From assembly GCA_016290775.1 (NCBI GenBank), contig JAEEVF010000001.1, forward strand, positions 124,001 to 188,000: a stretch of DNA of 64,000 nucleotides, given 5' to 3'. The position numbers and the translations under genes were made by a program. Shown in pieces: positions 33,038 through 42,445 of the stretch. The notes under the pieces are model-generated. The model was not told where the DNA came from. It saw only the letters and a list, made by a program, of their open reading frames with translations, and searched no databases. The DNA comes from Acetatifactor sp. Lineage in GTDB: Bacteria > Bacillota > Clostridia > Lachnospirales > Lachnospiraceae. The number at the start of each line of letters is the position of its first letter. The stretch's first letter is position 1.

Positions 33038-34042
33038 ATGGCTGATCAAGTGACAAAAAAGCAAGAAGAAAAGAATCGGCAAAACGAGATCTTTGCCGAG
33101 TTTAAGGAAGAGGAGCTGTTTGCAAGGGTTCCTCTAGACAGTATGAGTGCAGAGAAGATCACGGCGCCGAGATACTCCTATTGGCAGTCCGTGTTCCGCG
33201 TGTTCTTCCACAAGAAGATCAATATCATCATTTTGGCGATCCTTGCCATTGTGGTGCTCATGGCTTACGTCTATCCGGTGGTGGTCCATTATGATCCGTT
33301 TTTGAACCTGTTGAACTCTGAGGCAAAGCACTTGGGGCCGAAGGCAGCCATGGAACTGTTTGGAAAGTCCATCCACTATATCCTTGGTACCGGCGGATCT
33401 GGAGAATCCACCTTTGACGCCATCTGGTATGGCTCAAGGATCTCCATCTCCCTTGCGTTTATCTGCGCACTCATCAACATGGTGATCGGCGTTTTGATCG
33501 GAGCAGTTTGGGGCTTTTCCAAGAAGGTGGACATGATCATGACGCAGGTCTACAACATCATCGGTAACTTGCCGAGCATCCTTCTGATCGCCGTGCTCGT
33601 GATGTTGATCGGCGCAGGCTTCTGGAGCATGGTCTTTGCCCTTACGATCACCGGCTGGCTTAGCGTTGCCTATTTCATCCGTACCCAGGTGGTCATCATC
33701 CGTGACCGCGAATATAACTTAGCTTCGAAATGTCTTGGAACTTCAACGATCAAGATTGCGCTCAGAAACATCCTTCCGTTCATGACCTCCGTCATCGTGA
33801 CGCTGGCAGCGACGGAGATCCCGAGCTACATCAGCATGGAAGTGTTCCTTGCTTACATTGGCCTTGGCCTTTCCGATAAGTCCCTCGGCGTGATCATCTC
33901 TGAAGCGCAAAGCGCCATGGTAACGCCTGGCTGGGAGCTCGAGTTCTGGAGCCCCGTGGCCATCACCGCCATCATCGCAGTCGTGCTCTACGTTGCCGGT
34001 CAGAACCTCGGCGACGCATCAGACCCCAGGACACACGTATAA
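33038..34042 (+). CDS. Oligopeptide ABC permease (OppC-like)
   Basis: A 334-residue inner membrane protein with a soluble N-terminus, a first helix INIIILAILAIVVLMAYVYPVVV, and the typical OppC core: ILGTGGSGESTFDAIWYGSRISISLAF, GVLIGAVWGF, the EAA loop REYNLASKCLGTSTIKIALRNILPFM, and GLSDKSLGVIISEAQSAM. It is nearest to the normal family size of all the subunits here. It forms the channel with the OppB-like protein. Confidence 0.9.
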   Translation: MADQVTKKQEEKNRQNEIFAEFKEEELFARVPLDSMSAEKITAPRYSYWQSVFRVFFHKKINIIILAILAIVVLMAYVYPVVVHYDPFLNLLNSEAKHLGPKAAMELFGKSIHYILGTGGSGESTFDAIWYGSRISISLAFICALINMVIGVLIGAVWGFSKKVDMIMTQVYNIIGNLPSILLIAVLVMLIGAGFWSMVFALTITGWLSVAYFIRTQVVIIRDREYNLASKCLGTSTIKIALRNILPFMTSVIVTLAATEIPSYISMEVFLAYIGLGLSDKSLGVIISEAQSAMVTPGWELEFWSPVAITAIIAVVLYVAGQNLGDASDPRTHV

Positions 34043-34067
34043 AACTTTCTTTTACGGAGTAGGAAGT

Positions 34068-35816
34068 ATGGAAGACAAAAAGGTTTTGTTATCAATCAGT
34101 GATCTCATCGTCAGATTCCGCGTGCGTGGCAGGATCCTTACGGCCATCCGCGACATCTCCCTCGACATCTATGAAGATGAATCCATTGCCATCGTGGGCG
34201 AGTCCGGATCCGGAAAGTCCGTATTTACGAAAACCTTCGCAGGCATGCTCGATTCCAACGGATTTATCGATCAAGGGAAGATCATCTTTAACGATCCCGA
34301 GCTTTCTGACACCAAGGTTGCCAACAATGGCATCGCAAAGAAGATCATCGCGAGCTCCAAGAAAAAGCTCGATCAGTATGCAAAGCTTGAGCTTGGCAAG
34401 AATGAGTTCCTTACCATGGAGCAGATGAAGCAGGAGAGAGAGATCAAAGAGTCCATCGATCCCGCAAAGAAGGTCGAGCTTGAGAAGCAGATCGCTGAGC
34501 TTAAGGCAAAGCGCACCAATAATTTCAACCTTGGTCAGACGCTTGATCCCAAGTCCGAAAAGGACAAGATCAAGGCACTGAATCAGGAGATCAAGGAAGC
34601 GGACGCCAAGATCGAGGAATTGACAAAGAAGATCAAGGAAGAGAATGAGGCGGCTGCGAAGCGCGTACGTGAGGACAGTGCCTATCAGAATGCTTACAAC
34701 GATAAAATGAGCCAGTTGAAGGCCGCATATGAAAAGGCCATCACCGGTGAGGTCAAGGAAGAGAAGAAAAAGCAGAATGAAGTGCTTGCCAAGGAGATTT
34801 ATCTCTCCGTTGGAAGATACCCTTACGCAAAGAGGATCCAGCTGGTGCGTGCACTCCTGAAAGAGTTAAAGAAGGCTTATCAGCGCGGTCTTGACCTTGC
34901 AGATGAAGAGGTACGCAATGCCGTATTCGACAAGGTTGCCTTCCGCGTAAAGTACCTAGATGAGACCGAAGAGGCGCTGCACGGCACCTGTGTCCTGAAC
35001 CTTGCGAACGTGAAATATGCCAATGACTGGGGTCAGATCCGTGGCCGTAAGATCGCGACCGTGTTCCAGGATCCCATGACAAGTCTGAACCCGATCCTCA
35101 CGATCGGCAAGCAGATCACTTCCATTATCATGAAGCATCAGGGATGCTCTGAGGTGGAGGCCAGGGCAAAGGCCCTCGATCTGATGCACAAGGTTGGCAT
35201 CCCCAATGCGGAGAAGCGATTTGATGATTATCCTTTCCAGTATTCCGGCGGCATGCGTCAGAGGATCGTTATCGCCATCGCGCTGTCCTGTCAGCCGAAG
35301 ATCCTGATCTGCGACGAGCCTACGACGGCACTTGACGTGACCATTCAGGCGCAGATCTTAAAGCTGATCAAGGATCTGCAAAAGGAATTCCATTATACGA
35401 TCGTTTTCATCACGCATGACCTTGGCGTGGTAGCCAACATCGCGGACCGCGTGGCCGTGCTTTATGCAGGCCAGGTCGTGGAAGTAGGCAAGGTGGATGA
35501 GGTCTTCTACGATCCCTGTCATCCCTACACTTGGGCACTGCTTTCTTCGCTGCCCCAGCTGGCACAAAGGAACACGACCCTTTATTCCATCACGGGTACG
35601 CCGCCTTCCCTGTACAATGACATCGTGGGCGACGCCTTCGCACCGAGAAATCCTTATTGCATGAAGATCGACACGCTCTTGGAGCCACCGATGTTTAGGG
35701 TGTCGGATACCCACTTTGCAAAGACTTGGCTTTTGGATCCCAGATCGCCCAAGGTGGAAAAGCCTGAGATCATTCAGGACATCCACAAAAAGCTTATGAG
35801 CGCATTCAACATCTAG
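34068..35816 (+). CDS. Oligopeptide ABC ATPase (OppD-like) with large coiled-coil insert
   Basis: A 582-residue nucleotide-binding subunit. Walker A GESGSGKS lies at residues 44-51, but the Q-loop VFQDPMTSLNP lies near 332-342; in usual OppD proteins the gap is about 50 residues. The extra 230 residues include a highly charged helical stretch (KKVELEKQIAELKAKR, ALNQEIKEADAKIEELTKKI) and a second helical part (KKQNEVLAKEIYLSVGRYPYAKR). The rest is normal: signature YSGGMRQRIVIAIAL, Walker B ILICDEPTTALDV, switch HDLGVVANIADR and the OppD C-terminal Cys-containing motif region. The ATG 34068 start has GGAG upstream. Confidence 0.87.
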   Translation: MEDKKVLLSISDLIVRFRVRGRILTAIRDISLDIYEDESIAIVGESGSGKSVFTKTFAGMLDSNGFIDQGKIIFNDPELSDTKVANNGIAKKIIASSKKKLDQYAKLELGKNEFLTMEQMKQEREIKESIDPAKKVELEKQIAELKAKRTNNFNLGQTLDPKSEKDKIKALNQEIKEADAKIEELTKKIKEENEAAAKRVREDSAYQNAYNDKMSQLKAAYEKAITGEVKEEKKKQNEVLAKEIYLSVGRYPYAKRIQLVRALLKELKKAYQRGLDLADEEVRNAVFDKVAFRVKYLDETEEALHGTCVLNLANVKYANDWGQIRGRKIATVFQDPMTSLNPILTIGKQITSIIMKHQGCSEVEARAKALDLMHKVGIPNAEKRFDDYPFQYSGGMRQRIVIAIALSCQPKILICDEPTTALDVTIQAQILKLIKDLQKEFHYTIVFITHDLGVVANIADRVAVLYAGQVVEVGKVDEVFYDPCHPYTWALLSSLPQLAQRNTTLYSITGTPPSLYNDIVGDAFAPRNPYCMKIDTLLEPPMFRVSDTHFAKTWLLDPRSPKVEKPEIIQDIHKKLMSAFNI

Positions 35817-35858
35817 GGATCAGCCCTTAGGAACCAATGACGAGAGAGGAGCAAAAAC

Positions 35859-37145
35859 ATGGCTAAGACACATCATCTGCCAGAGCATGGCCCCACTGCC
35901 GAAAACGGAAAAGAGATCCTGTTGTCCCTTAAGAACGTGGACATCACTTTTGGCAAGGGCGAAAATGCCGTTCGTGCAGTGAAAAACGCCAGTTTTGACA
36001 TTTATAAAGGGGAGACGTTCTCACTGGTAGGTGAGTCCGGATCCGGTAAGACGACCATCGGCCGCGCAGTGATCCGAGTGAACCCCTGCGCCGCAGGTGA
36101 GATCCTGTACAAGGGCGTGAAGATTTCCGGAAAGATCCCGAATTCCTTGGACAGAGAGGTCATCCGTAACATCCAGATGGTATTCCAGGATCCTGCAGCG
36201 TCCTTAAATGAGCGCGCTACCGTGGACTATATCATCTCCGAGGGACTGTACAATTTCCATCTGTTTGAGAACGAGGCAGACCGCGTCAAAAAGGTTGAGA
36301 ACATGATCAACGAAGTGGGTCTGCTTCCGGAGCATTTGACCAGATATCCCCACGAGTTCTCCGGCGGTCAGCGTCAGAGGATCGGCCTTGCGAGAGCCAT
36401 GGTCATGGAGCCTGAACTCGTGGTGGCAGATGAGCCCATCTCGGCCCTTGACGTGTCCATTCGTGCACAGGTGCTGAACCTCCTTAAAAAGTTCCAGAAA
36501 GAGAAGAACCTGACCTATCTGTTCATCGCGCATGACCTGTCCATCGTTAGATTCATCTCCGACAGGATCGGCGTTATTTACAAGGGTGACATCGTGGAGG
36601 TGGCAGATGCGGAAGAACTCTTTGACTTCCCGCTGCATCCCTACACAAGGTCTTTGATCTCGGCCATTCCGATCCCGGATCCGATGCTTGAGAAGAATAA
36701 GGTTCTCTTTACCTATGATCCTTCCGTGCATGATTATTCCGAGGATAAGCCCGAGCTCGTCTGCATAGGACATGACCATTACGTATTCGGCAACAAGAAA
36801 GAGATTGATGAGTATAAGAGGATCCGTGAGGACAACGTTCCCTTAAAGTCCGTGACGATCCTTGGCGTGAACGCCAACAAGGAAGATTTAGAAGAGCAAA
36901 AGCCCGTTCCGGTTGATGAGAAGAGCGAATTCCTTGAAAGACCGCTGCATGACACGGGAAACCTTCTTCTTGGCATTTTGTCCTTCCTGCTTCCAATCCT
37001 CGGCATTCCCGCAGCATTGCTCTTTAAGAACTTTCATTACTATCGCAACTATAAGATCTGTAAGAAGGGAGCCATCGGCGGCCTGATCTGCCTTGGCGTG
37101 ATCATCGTGATCTTTATCCTGCTTCTGATCATCGTACAACTCTGA
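35859..37145 (+). CDS. Oligopeptide ABC ATPase (OppF-like) with C-terminal membrane segments
   Basis: A 428-residue ATPase: Walker [11 protein letters not shown]-loop [11 protein letters not shown], signature [15 protein letters not shown], Walker [14 protein letters not shown], switch [12 protein letters not shown]. The C-terminal part differs from the family: after the oligopeptide_HPY-like region, residues about 365-428 hold two hydrophobic segments ([21 protein letters not shown] and [20 protein letters not shown]) joined by a basic loop (NYKICKKG). An ATPase fused to its own membrane anchor is unusual. Its stop overlaps the next start by one base (TGATG), so the downstream gene is coupled. 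Confidence 0.86.
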   Translation: MAKTHHLPEHGPTAENGKEILLSLKNVDITFGKGENAVRAVKNASFDIYKGETFSLVGESGSGKTTIGRAVIRVNPCAAGEILYKGVKISGKIPNSLDREVIRNIQMVFQDPAASLNERATVDYIISEGLYNFHLFENEADRVKKVENMINEVGLLPEHLTRYPHEFSGGQRQRIGLARAMVMEPELVVADEPISALDVSIRAQVLNLLKKFQKEKNLTYLFIAHDLSIVRFISDRIGVIYKGDIVEVADAEELFDFPLHPYTRSLISAIPIPDPMLEKNKVLFTYDPSVHDYSEDKPELVCIGHDHYVFGNKKEIDEYKRIREDNVPLKSVTILGVNANKEDLEEQKPVPVDEKSEFLERPLHDTGNLLLGILSFLLPILGIPAALLFKNFHYYRNYKICKKGAIGGLICLGVIIVIFILLLIIVQL

Positions 37146-38392
37146 TGGGGCGCACGGCAAGGGACAAGCGAGACCTGCCCCATCCCGAACCGGTAGAGCA
37201 GATCGAGCTTTCGGAAAAACACGTTGGACTTCGCTTTGCGCTTGTGATCTTGTTTTTGGCACTGGGCCTTGGCACGATCGCATATGCACTGTTTTCCCTG
37301 CTTGGCTCCAAGACCGGATGGGTGACGATAGAGGCAAATAATGGCTCCTTGGGTGACGTATCCAAGGAGTTCGTTTTTCAGTATCGTCTGGGCGCCGCAG
37401 ACCTGTCCCCTACGGAAGAAAAGAAACCCCTGACGCTCCTTTACGGAGAGGCCGTTCGCCGGGCCTATCAGATTTTTGTGGCGAAGGATGCGGATGCTGA
37501 CGAGAAAGGGCTTGCGAGCCTAAATGCGCATCCAGACATGGAATTTGTGGTGGACCCTGGGCTTTACGAAGCACTTTGCGTGGCCATAAAAGACGGTAAT
37601 AGGGCCATTTACCTAGGGCCGCTCTATGCGCAGTATGATTCCTTGTTTTGCAGTAAAACGGACCAGGAAGCGGCCGAGTGTGATCCTGAAAGGAACAAGG
37701 AGGTTCGATCTGAGGTGGAACGGCTCATGACTTACGTAAGTGACCCTTCCATGATCGACTTAAAGCTCCTCGGCGAGAACCGCGTTCAACTTTTTGTTTC
37801 GGTGGAATATCTGGCGTATCTGAAAGAAAACTGGGATACGACCTATCTTGGCTTTGGCTGGATGCAAAACGCTTTCGTTTCAGACTATATCGCCGATACG
37901 CTCCTTGACGCAGGTTACACAAACGGACTTCTCATCAGCGAGGACGGCTTTGTGCGTAACATGTATGACGGGAAGGAAGAGGCCAGCTACGCCATTTCCC
38001 GCAGGGACGAAGGCATTGTTTCCTCCGCAGGGGTCTTTCGACTTGCAGGGGCCGTGAGCGTGGTTTATCTGCACGATTACCCCCTTCTTACGACGCAGGA
38101 GAATTCGTACTATGTCTATGAGGACGGCACGATCAGAGCGCCCTACGTAAATGTCGAAGACGGGATGCTTCAATGTGCAACGCATGAACTGATTTTGGCT
38201 GCGCCTAAAGGAGACGATGGCAAGACGATGGGGCTTTCAGAGCTTGTGATGTATGCACAAAAGGTCTATGTAAGGGATGACCTTGACCGTAAAACCTTAG
38301 CAGAGCTGATGGAAAAAGGCGTTGGGCATCTTTTCTTTGAGAACGGCGCGGCGTTTGTCAGCCATGAGTGGATGATACCAAAGATGGAATAA
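37145..38392 (+). CDS. Unknown membrane-anchored protein of the opp operon
   Basis: A 415-residue protein, start overlapping the OppF stop. Residues about 30-54 (RFALVILFLALGLGTIAYALFSLL) are one membrane helix after a cytoplasmic Pro/Glu-rich start; the remaining 360 residues should be outside. I do not recognise a domain with certainty. The stretch WMQNAFVSDYIADTLLDAGYTNGLLISEDGF and a following TTQENSYYVYEDG recall the ApbE flavin transferase fold, but its metal-binding residues are not clear. The coupling with the opp genes and the terminator after it make it a real member of the operon, perhaps a peptide- or flavin-related surface factor. Confidence 0.7.
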   Translation: MGRTARDKRDLPHPEPVEQIELSEKHVGLRFALVILFLALGLGTIAYALFSLLGSKTGWVTIEANNGSLGDVSKEFVFQYRLGAADLSPTEEKKPLTLLYGEAVRRAYQIFVAKDADADEKGLASLNAHPDMEFVVDPGLYEALCVAIKDGNRAIYLGPLYAQYDSLFCSKTDQEAAECDPERNKEVRSEVERLMTYVSDPSMIDLKLLGENRVQLFVSVEYLAYLKENWDTTYLGFGWMQNAFVSDYIADTLLDAGYTNGLLISEDGFVRNMYDGKEEASYAISRRDEGIVSSAGVFRLAGAVSVVYLHDYPLLTTQENSYYVYEDGTIRAPYVNVEDGMLQCATHELILAAPKGDDGKTMGLSELVMYAQKVYVRDDLDRKTLAELMEKGVGHLFFENGAAFVSHEWMIPKME

Positions 38393-38407
38393 AAATTTAG
38401 TGAATGT

Positions 38408-38447
38408 GAAAAGCCCTCCGCAGGATTTCCTGCAGAGGGCTTTTTTT
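38408..38447 (+). terminator. Terminator of the opp operon
   Basis: AAAAGCCCTC and GCAGG (38408-38424) pair with CCTGC and GAGGGCTTTT (38429-38443), with one C-A mismatch and an ATTT loop; seven T follow the GC part. The left A-run means it could also end the minus-strand gene that stops at 38488. Confidence 0.85.
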
Positions 38448-38487
38448 GATTCTGTAAACGTTCTGATCCTTTCATCTGGTCCGACCT

Positions 38488-38772
38488 CTAGAAATAGGAA
38501 TTCGTGGACTGGCGGAGCAGGAACTTTACGCGGAAGCCTGCTTCGTCACAGATGGAGCGTACAAGATCTTCTGCGACTTCCTTGGAATTGTCGTTGACGC
38601 AGATGATGCAGTTTTGCTTTTTGCTAAAGAACGAAGCCTTCGTCCAGCGGATGTAATAGGAGATGCGGTTTTCGAGCAGTGCCTTTTCGATCAGCTTTTT
38701 GCACTCGTCATCCGCGACTTCACAGAGCTCAATCTCATTATTGACCTTCAAACTCGTATAAACCGGTTGCAT
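38488..38772 (-). CDS. Small conserved protein of unknown function
   Basis: A 94-residue protein on the minus strand. On that strand GGAGG lies 9 bases before the ATG at 38772, which supports it as real. It is soluble, with a mixed alpha/beta pattern, and cysteines at NEIELCEVADDECKKLIEKAL and QNCIICVNDN. A Cys-Ile-Ile-Cys pair and LVRSICDEAGFRVKFLL are visible, but I recognise no family. It follows the penicillin-binding protein gene on the same strand with a gap of about 20 bases, so it is the end of that transcript. Confidence 0.65.
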   Translation of the reverse strand: MQPVYTSLKVNNEIELCEVADDECKKLIEKALLENRISYYIRWTKASFFSKKQNCIICVNDNSKEVAEDLVRSICDEAGFRVKFLLRQSTNSYF

Positions 38773-38793
38773 TCCTTGTACCTCCAGTATGTT

Positions 38794-41475
38794 TTATTGC
38801 TGTGCCTGCATTGCGCGCAGCTGCATCTCCATGCGCTGCTGTTCGATAAGGGAATATGCATCAGGCTTTAAGAAGAAGAGTGCATTGTGCTGGCAATAGC
38901 TTGAAGTTGCCGGCGTGACAAGCGTCTGACTGCCGTCTGCGCCCTTTACGATCATGGTGGAGCCCTTGGTCAGCGAAGCATCCTCAATCAAAGGAAGGGT
39001 AACGACTCCGTGGACCTTGAAGGGGCATTCATCGCTCGCGATCAGGCCGTCATAGGCACAGACTTCGCCCTCGTAATGCACGGTACAATAATCCTTTGGC
39101 TCCGTGCCCTTGGCAAAGAGCTCATAGATGACACAATCATCGCAGAGGCCTTCGCGGGGAAGGAGACCTGACTTAGAGCAGATCTTGCATCTTACGATGC
39201 CGTCCGGCATCCTGAAATCCTCATCGGGCAGTTCCTCGTGGATCCTGCTCATCACGGCCTTCCAGATGGCCTTGGAGATGTCGCCCTGTGCGTTCTGTCC
39301 CTTGGTGGTCATGGCGATGTTGTTATCATAGCCAGTCCAGACGGTACAGCAGTAGTAAGGCGTGAAGCCTGCAAACCATACGTCATGGGTGTCCGTGGTG
39401 GTACCGGTCTTACCTGCCGCATGCATGCCGTTTAAGCGGCACATCATAGCAGTACCTTTGCTGATAACGTCCTGCATTGCACTGGTCAGAAGGTAAGCGG
39501 TGGTCTCTTTGAGCACCTGGCGCTCCTTGGGAATGGTATTGTCCAGGATCACGTTGCCATCGGAATCGGTAACGCGGGAATAGAGCTTTGGCACTACATA
39601 GGTACCGCCGTTCTCGATGGCCGCGTAGGCGGCGTTCAGTTCATAAGGGGTAACGCCGTTGGTCATGCCGCCGAGGGCTAAGGACTGGTTAATGTCCGTC
39701 AGCCATGCACCGTTGTAGTAGTCACCGGATTCCAAAGTCGAGAAACCGAAGTTGGTCAGGTAGTCAAATCCGAGCTGGGGCGTGATCACCGTGAGGTTCT
39801 TTACCGCGATGATGTTTAAGGATTCGCGGATGGCATCACGGATGGAATTGATGCCGCGGTATTTTGCAGCATCATTGCCGTACCAGTTCTTTACGGCCGT
39901 ACCGTCGTTATAGCTAAACGGTGCGTCATTATATACGGTCGCAAGCGTCATGCCTGCGCAGTCGATCGCGGGAGCAAAGGAAGCCAGCACCTTGAAGGTG
40001 GAACCGGGGGAACGGGTGGCAGAAGTGGCTCTGTTCAGCGTTCTTCTTGCCGTCTTGGCACCGCGTCCGCCGACGATGGCGACAACATAGCCCGTCGCGG
40101 GGTCGCTTACGACAAATGCGATCTGCGGTTGAGGCGTCATGTTGTAGGTCTCCTTGTAATTCTCTGCGCTGTCTTCGATGCCAAGATCCTCAAGCATGGC
40201 TCTGCGGTACTCGTCCTTGGCTTCGAGGGCTTCGTCCTGAGAGTGGAAGATCAGGTTGAAGTTCTTGCCCACGTGGCTCTTGTACCAAGTCATCATGTTC
40301 TCTTTACTGAAGTTCTTGTTTCCGGCATCCGTGAAGACGGTAAGCGCATAATCCAGATACCAGTCGGAGTTCGGAGGGAAGTTGGCGGGGTTCGCCGCTT
40401 CCTGATTGCAGATTGCCTGGATCGTGGGATCCAAAGTGGACTCGATACGAAGACCGCCGCTGGTAAGCAACGTCTCGGCCATGGCTGCGGAATATCCCGC
40501 GTCATTGATCAGGTCCTTACGAACTTGGTCGTACACTGCGTCGGAGAAATAAGATCCGGTGGAGCTGGAACTTACGCGGTAGCTGGTGTCGAACAGGCCG
40601 ATGCGCTCATAAACCGCATTGGTGTCGGCAATGGCTTCGTTGTACTCGTCCTCAGTGATGAAGCCGAGCTCTTTCATCTTGTCCAGACAGTTCTGACGCC
40701 TTCTTGCGTTTGCGTCCGGATGGCTGATGGGGTTATAACCGGAAGGGTTCTGCGTGATCACGGCGATCACGGCACATTCCGAAATGGTCAGGTTGATGCA
40801 GGACTTTCCGAAATAACGAAGGGAAGCGGATTCCACGCCCAGCGTGTTCTGACCAAGGTTGATGGCGTTCATGTAGCGAAGGAGGATCTCGTCCTTCGGG
40901 AAGCTCTTGGTCACTTCAAGCGCCAGGTACTGCTCCTGGATCTTACGCTTGATCTTCTTGACCATGTTGTGACCTTCGTCCGTCCACGTGGTGAAAACGG
41001 TGTTCTTTAAGAGCTGCTGCGTGATGGTGGAACCACCCTGTGTCCTGCGGAAGCCAGAGATCGCATATTGATAACCGGAACGGACAATTGCCTTAAAGTC
41101 GATACCATTGTTGTCGTAGAAACGCTCATCCTCGATGGCGACAAAGGCTTCGCCGAGGTGCTTCGGGATCTGGTCCCAGGTCACTTGGATACGGTTGGAG
41201 TTCATGGAAACGTAGGAGTCGATCTCATTGCCTTCGGCGTCATATACGATGGTCGCCTGACCGCTGGCGATGATGTCGCCGAGCCTAACCCTTGGCGTAT
41301 CCTCTAAGATGCCTCGGAAGAGCCCAAGTCCTAGGGCCACGGCACAGACGCCGACACCGACGCCCGCCACGACTCCGCCGCGCAGGAGCGTAAGGAGCAG
41401 GGACTTCCAAAGCTTATTTGTTCTGGAATTCAGCGATCGTTGTATCTCGCGAACTCCGTGTCTGCCGTAATTCAT
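38794..41475 (-). CDS. Class A penicillin-binding protein (PBP1A-type)
   Basis: A bifunctional peptidoglycan synthase of 893 residues at the outer face of the membrane. One N-terminal helix (LLRGGVVAGVGVGVCAVALGLGLF) follows a basic cytoplasmic start. The GT51 transglycosylase shows AFVAIEDERFYDNNGID, GGSTITQQLLKN and the RKIQEQYLALEVTKSFPKDEIL motif. The transpeptidase has SXXK as SPGSTFK, SLN in IRESLNIIA, and KTGT in AGKTGTTTDTHDVWFAGF. A C-terminal segment has four Cys in CKICSKSGLLPREGLCDDC, as in some clostridial PBPs. I chose the start at 41475 (MNYGRHG) because AAAGGA precedes it; an upstream ATG at 41508 adds 11 residues. Confidence 0.94.
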   Translation of the reverse strand: MNYGRHGVREIQRSLNSRTNKLWKSLLLTLLRGGVVAGVGVGVCAVALGLGLFRGILEDTPRVRLGDIIASGQATIVYDAEGNEIDSYVSMNSNRIQVTWDQIPKHLGEAFVAIEDERFYDNNGIDFKAIVRSGYQYAISGFRRTQGGSTITQQLLKNTVFTTWTDEGHNMVKKIKRKIQEQYLALEVTKSFPKDEILLRYMNAINLGQNTLGVESASLRYFGKSCINLTISECAVIAVITQNPSGYNPISHPDANARRRQNCLDKMKELGFITEDEYNEAIADTNAVYERIGLFDTSYRVSSSSTGSYFSDAVYDQVRKDLINDAGYSAAMAETLLTSGGLRIESTLDPTIQAICNQEAANPANFPPNSDWYLDYALTVFTDAGNKNFSKENMMTWYKSHVGKNFNLIFHSQDEALEAKDEYRRAMLEDLGIEDSAENYKETYNMTPQPQIAFVVSDPATGYVVAIVGGRGAKTARRTLNRATSATRSPGSTFKVLASFAPAIDCAGMTLATVYNDAPFSYNDGTAVKNWYGNDAAKYRGINSIRDAIRESLNIIAVKNLTVITPQLGFDYLTNFGFSTLESGDYYNGAWLTDINQSLALGGMTNGVTPYELNAAYAAIENGGTYVVPKLYSRVTDSDGNVILDNTIPKERQVLKETTAYLLTSAMQDVISKGTAMMCRLNGMHAAGKTGTTTDTHDVWFAGFTPYYCCTVWTGYDNNIAMTTKGQNAQGDISKAIWKAVMSRIHEELPDEDFRMPDGIVRCKICSKSGLLPREGLCDDCVIYELFAKGTEPKDYCTVHYEGEVCAYDGLIASDECPFKVHGVVTLPLIEDASLTKGSTMIVKGADGSQTLVTPATSSYCQHNALFFLKPDAYSLIEQQRMEMQLRAMQAQQ

Positions 41476-41518
41476 AACGTCGTCCTTTCTGAACGGATAA
41501 GAATCCATTATCTGTTAC

Positions 41519-41527
41519 AGTATACCA
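41519..41527 (-). promoter_or_regulatory. Extended -10 promoter of the PBP gene
   Basis: On the minus strand TGGTATACT gives a TGn extended -10 with TATACT; the -35 (TTTTCT, 17 bases upstream) is weak. Transcription would start about 35 bases before the ATG at 41475. Confidence 0.5.
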
Positions 41528-41618
41528 AATTTCACGTAGAAAGAAAAGATTTTCTTTTCGAAAATGCGCATCTTTCGAAAGGTTTAAGAAATTGTTCGTA
41601 TATTTCAGCGCTTGTAAC

Positions 41619-41647
41619 TTCACAAATAAGGAATTTTGTGTTAGAAT
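41619..41647 (+). promoter_or_regulatory. Promoter of the YigZ gene
   Basis: TTCACA (41619-41624), 17-base spacer, TAGAAT (41642-41647). It lies divergent from the PBP promoter; the rest of the 276-base gap is AT-rich and holds no gene. Confidence 0.55.
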
Positions 41648-41751
41648 GTTACTAGTGAAAATTGGGATTTTATGCGCATTTTTTGGAAACGATGCTTCTA
41701 TGAGGCGACGAGGCGTTCCTGAAAAAGGCGCGGAAAGGTTGGACTTTCGGA

Positions 41752-42396
41752 TTGCCGGACGCAGGGAACGCTTCCTATCGCATCCTTCTTGGCGGGGGGC
41801 AGGGAACGTATGAGGAAAAGAAATCACGCTTCATTGCCACGGTGAGGCCTTGCCAGAGCGAGGAAGAGGCATGTGCCTTCATCGAGGAGATGAAGAAGAA
41901 ATATTGGGACGCAAGGCACAATTGCTCGGCATTTTGCATTGGCAGCAGGGCAGAGCTGACAAGGTGCAGTGATGACGGCGAGCCGTCGGGAACGGCGGGA
42001 AGGCCCATGCTGGAGGTCCTGCTTGGCTCAGGGATCCGCAACGCGTGCGTGGTGGTCACGCGTTATTTTGGCGGCGTGCTCCTTGGCACGGGCGGTCTGG
42101 TGCGGGCTTACACGCAGGCCGTAAAAGAAGGGCTTGCGGCCTGCGAGGTCGGCGTGATGCGGCCGGGCGTTGAGCTTCGCCTTTCGGTGCAATATACCGA
42201 GATCGGAAAGGTCCTGTACCTTCTTGGTCAAAGAGGATTGGAGCCGCTTTCGAGCGAATATGCTGAAAACATTTCGCTGACGGTGCTTTTGCCTGCAGAG
42301 GAGGAAGAAGGTTTTCGGAAGGAATTCACCGAGGCGACGGCAGGACGGATCGTTATTGAGAAAAATGGTGCATATGATTTCGTGCAAAAAGAGTAG
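41752..42396 (+). CDS. YigZ/IMPACT family protein
   Basis: A 214-residue soluble protein. The UPF0029/IMPACT N-terminal domain is clear: EEKKSRFIATVRPCQSEEEACAFIE, DARHNCSAFCIG, SDDGEPSGTAGRPMLEVL, and VVVTRYFGGVLLGTGGLVRAYTQAV. The C-terminal part is the DUF1949 ferredoxin-like domain. The biochemical role is not settled; IMPACT homologues act in translation control in eukaryotes. The start TTG 41752 is uncertain: GGAAAGG lies 13 bases upstream, and an in-frame stop at 41701 limits the frame. Confidence 0.87.
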   Translation: MPDAGNASYRILLGGGQGTYEEKKSRFIATVRPCQSEEEACAFIEEMKKKYWDARHNCSAFCIGSRAELTRCSDDGEPSGTAGRPMLEVLLGSGIRNACVVVTRYFGGVLLGTGGLVRAYTQAVKEGLAACEVGVMRPGVELRLSVQYTEIGKVLYLLGQRGLEPLSSEYAENISLTVLLPAEEEEGFRKEFTEATAGRIVIEKNGAYDFVQKE

Positions 42397-42445
42397 AATG
42401 GACATATAGGCTTGTTGGAAAAAACACGAAAGTTGTGGGGAAGGC

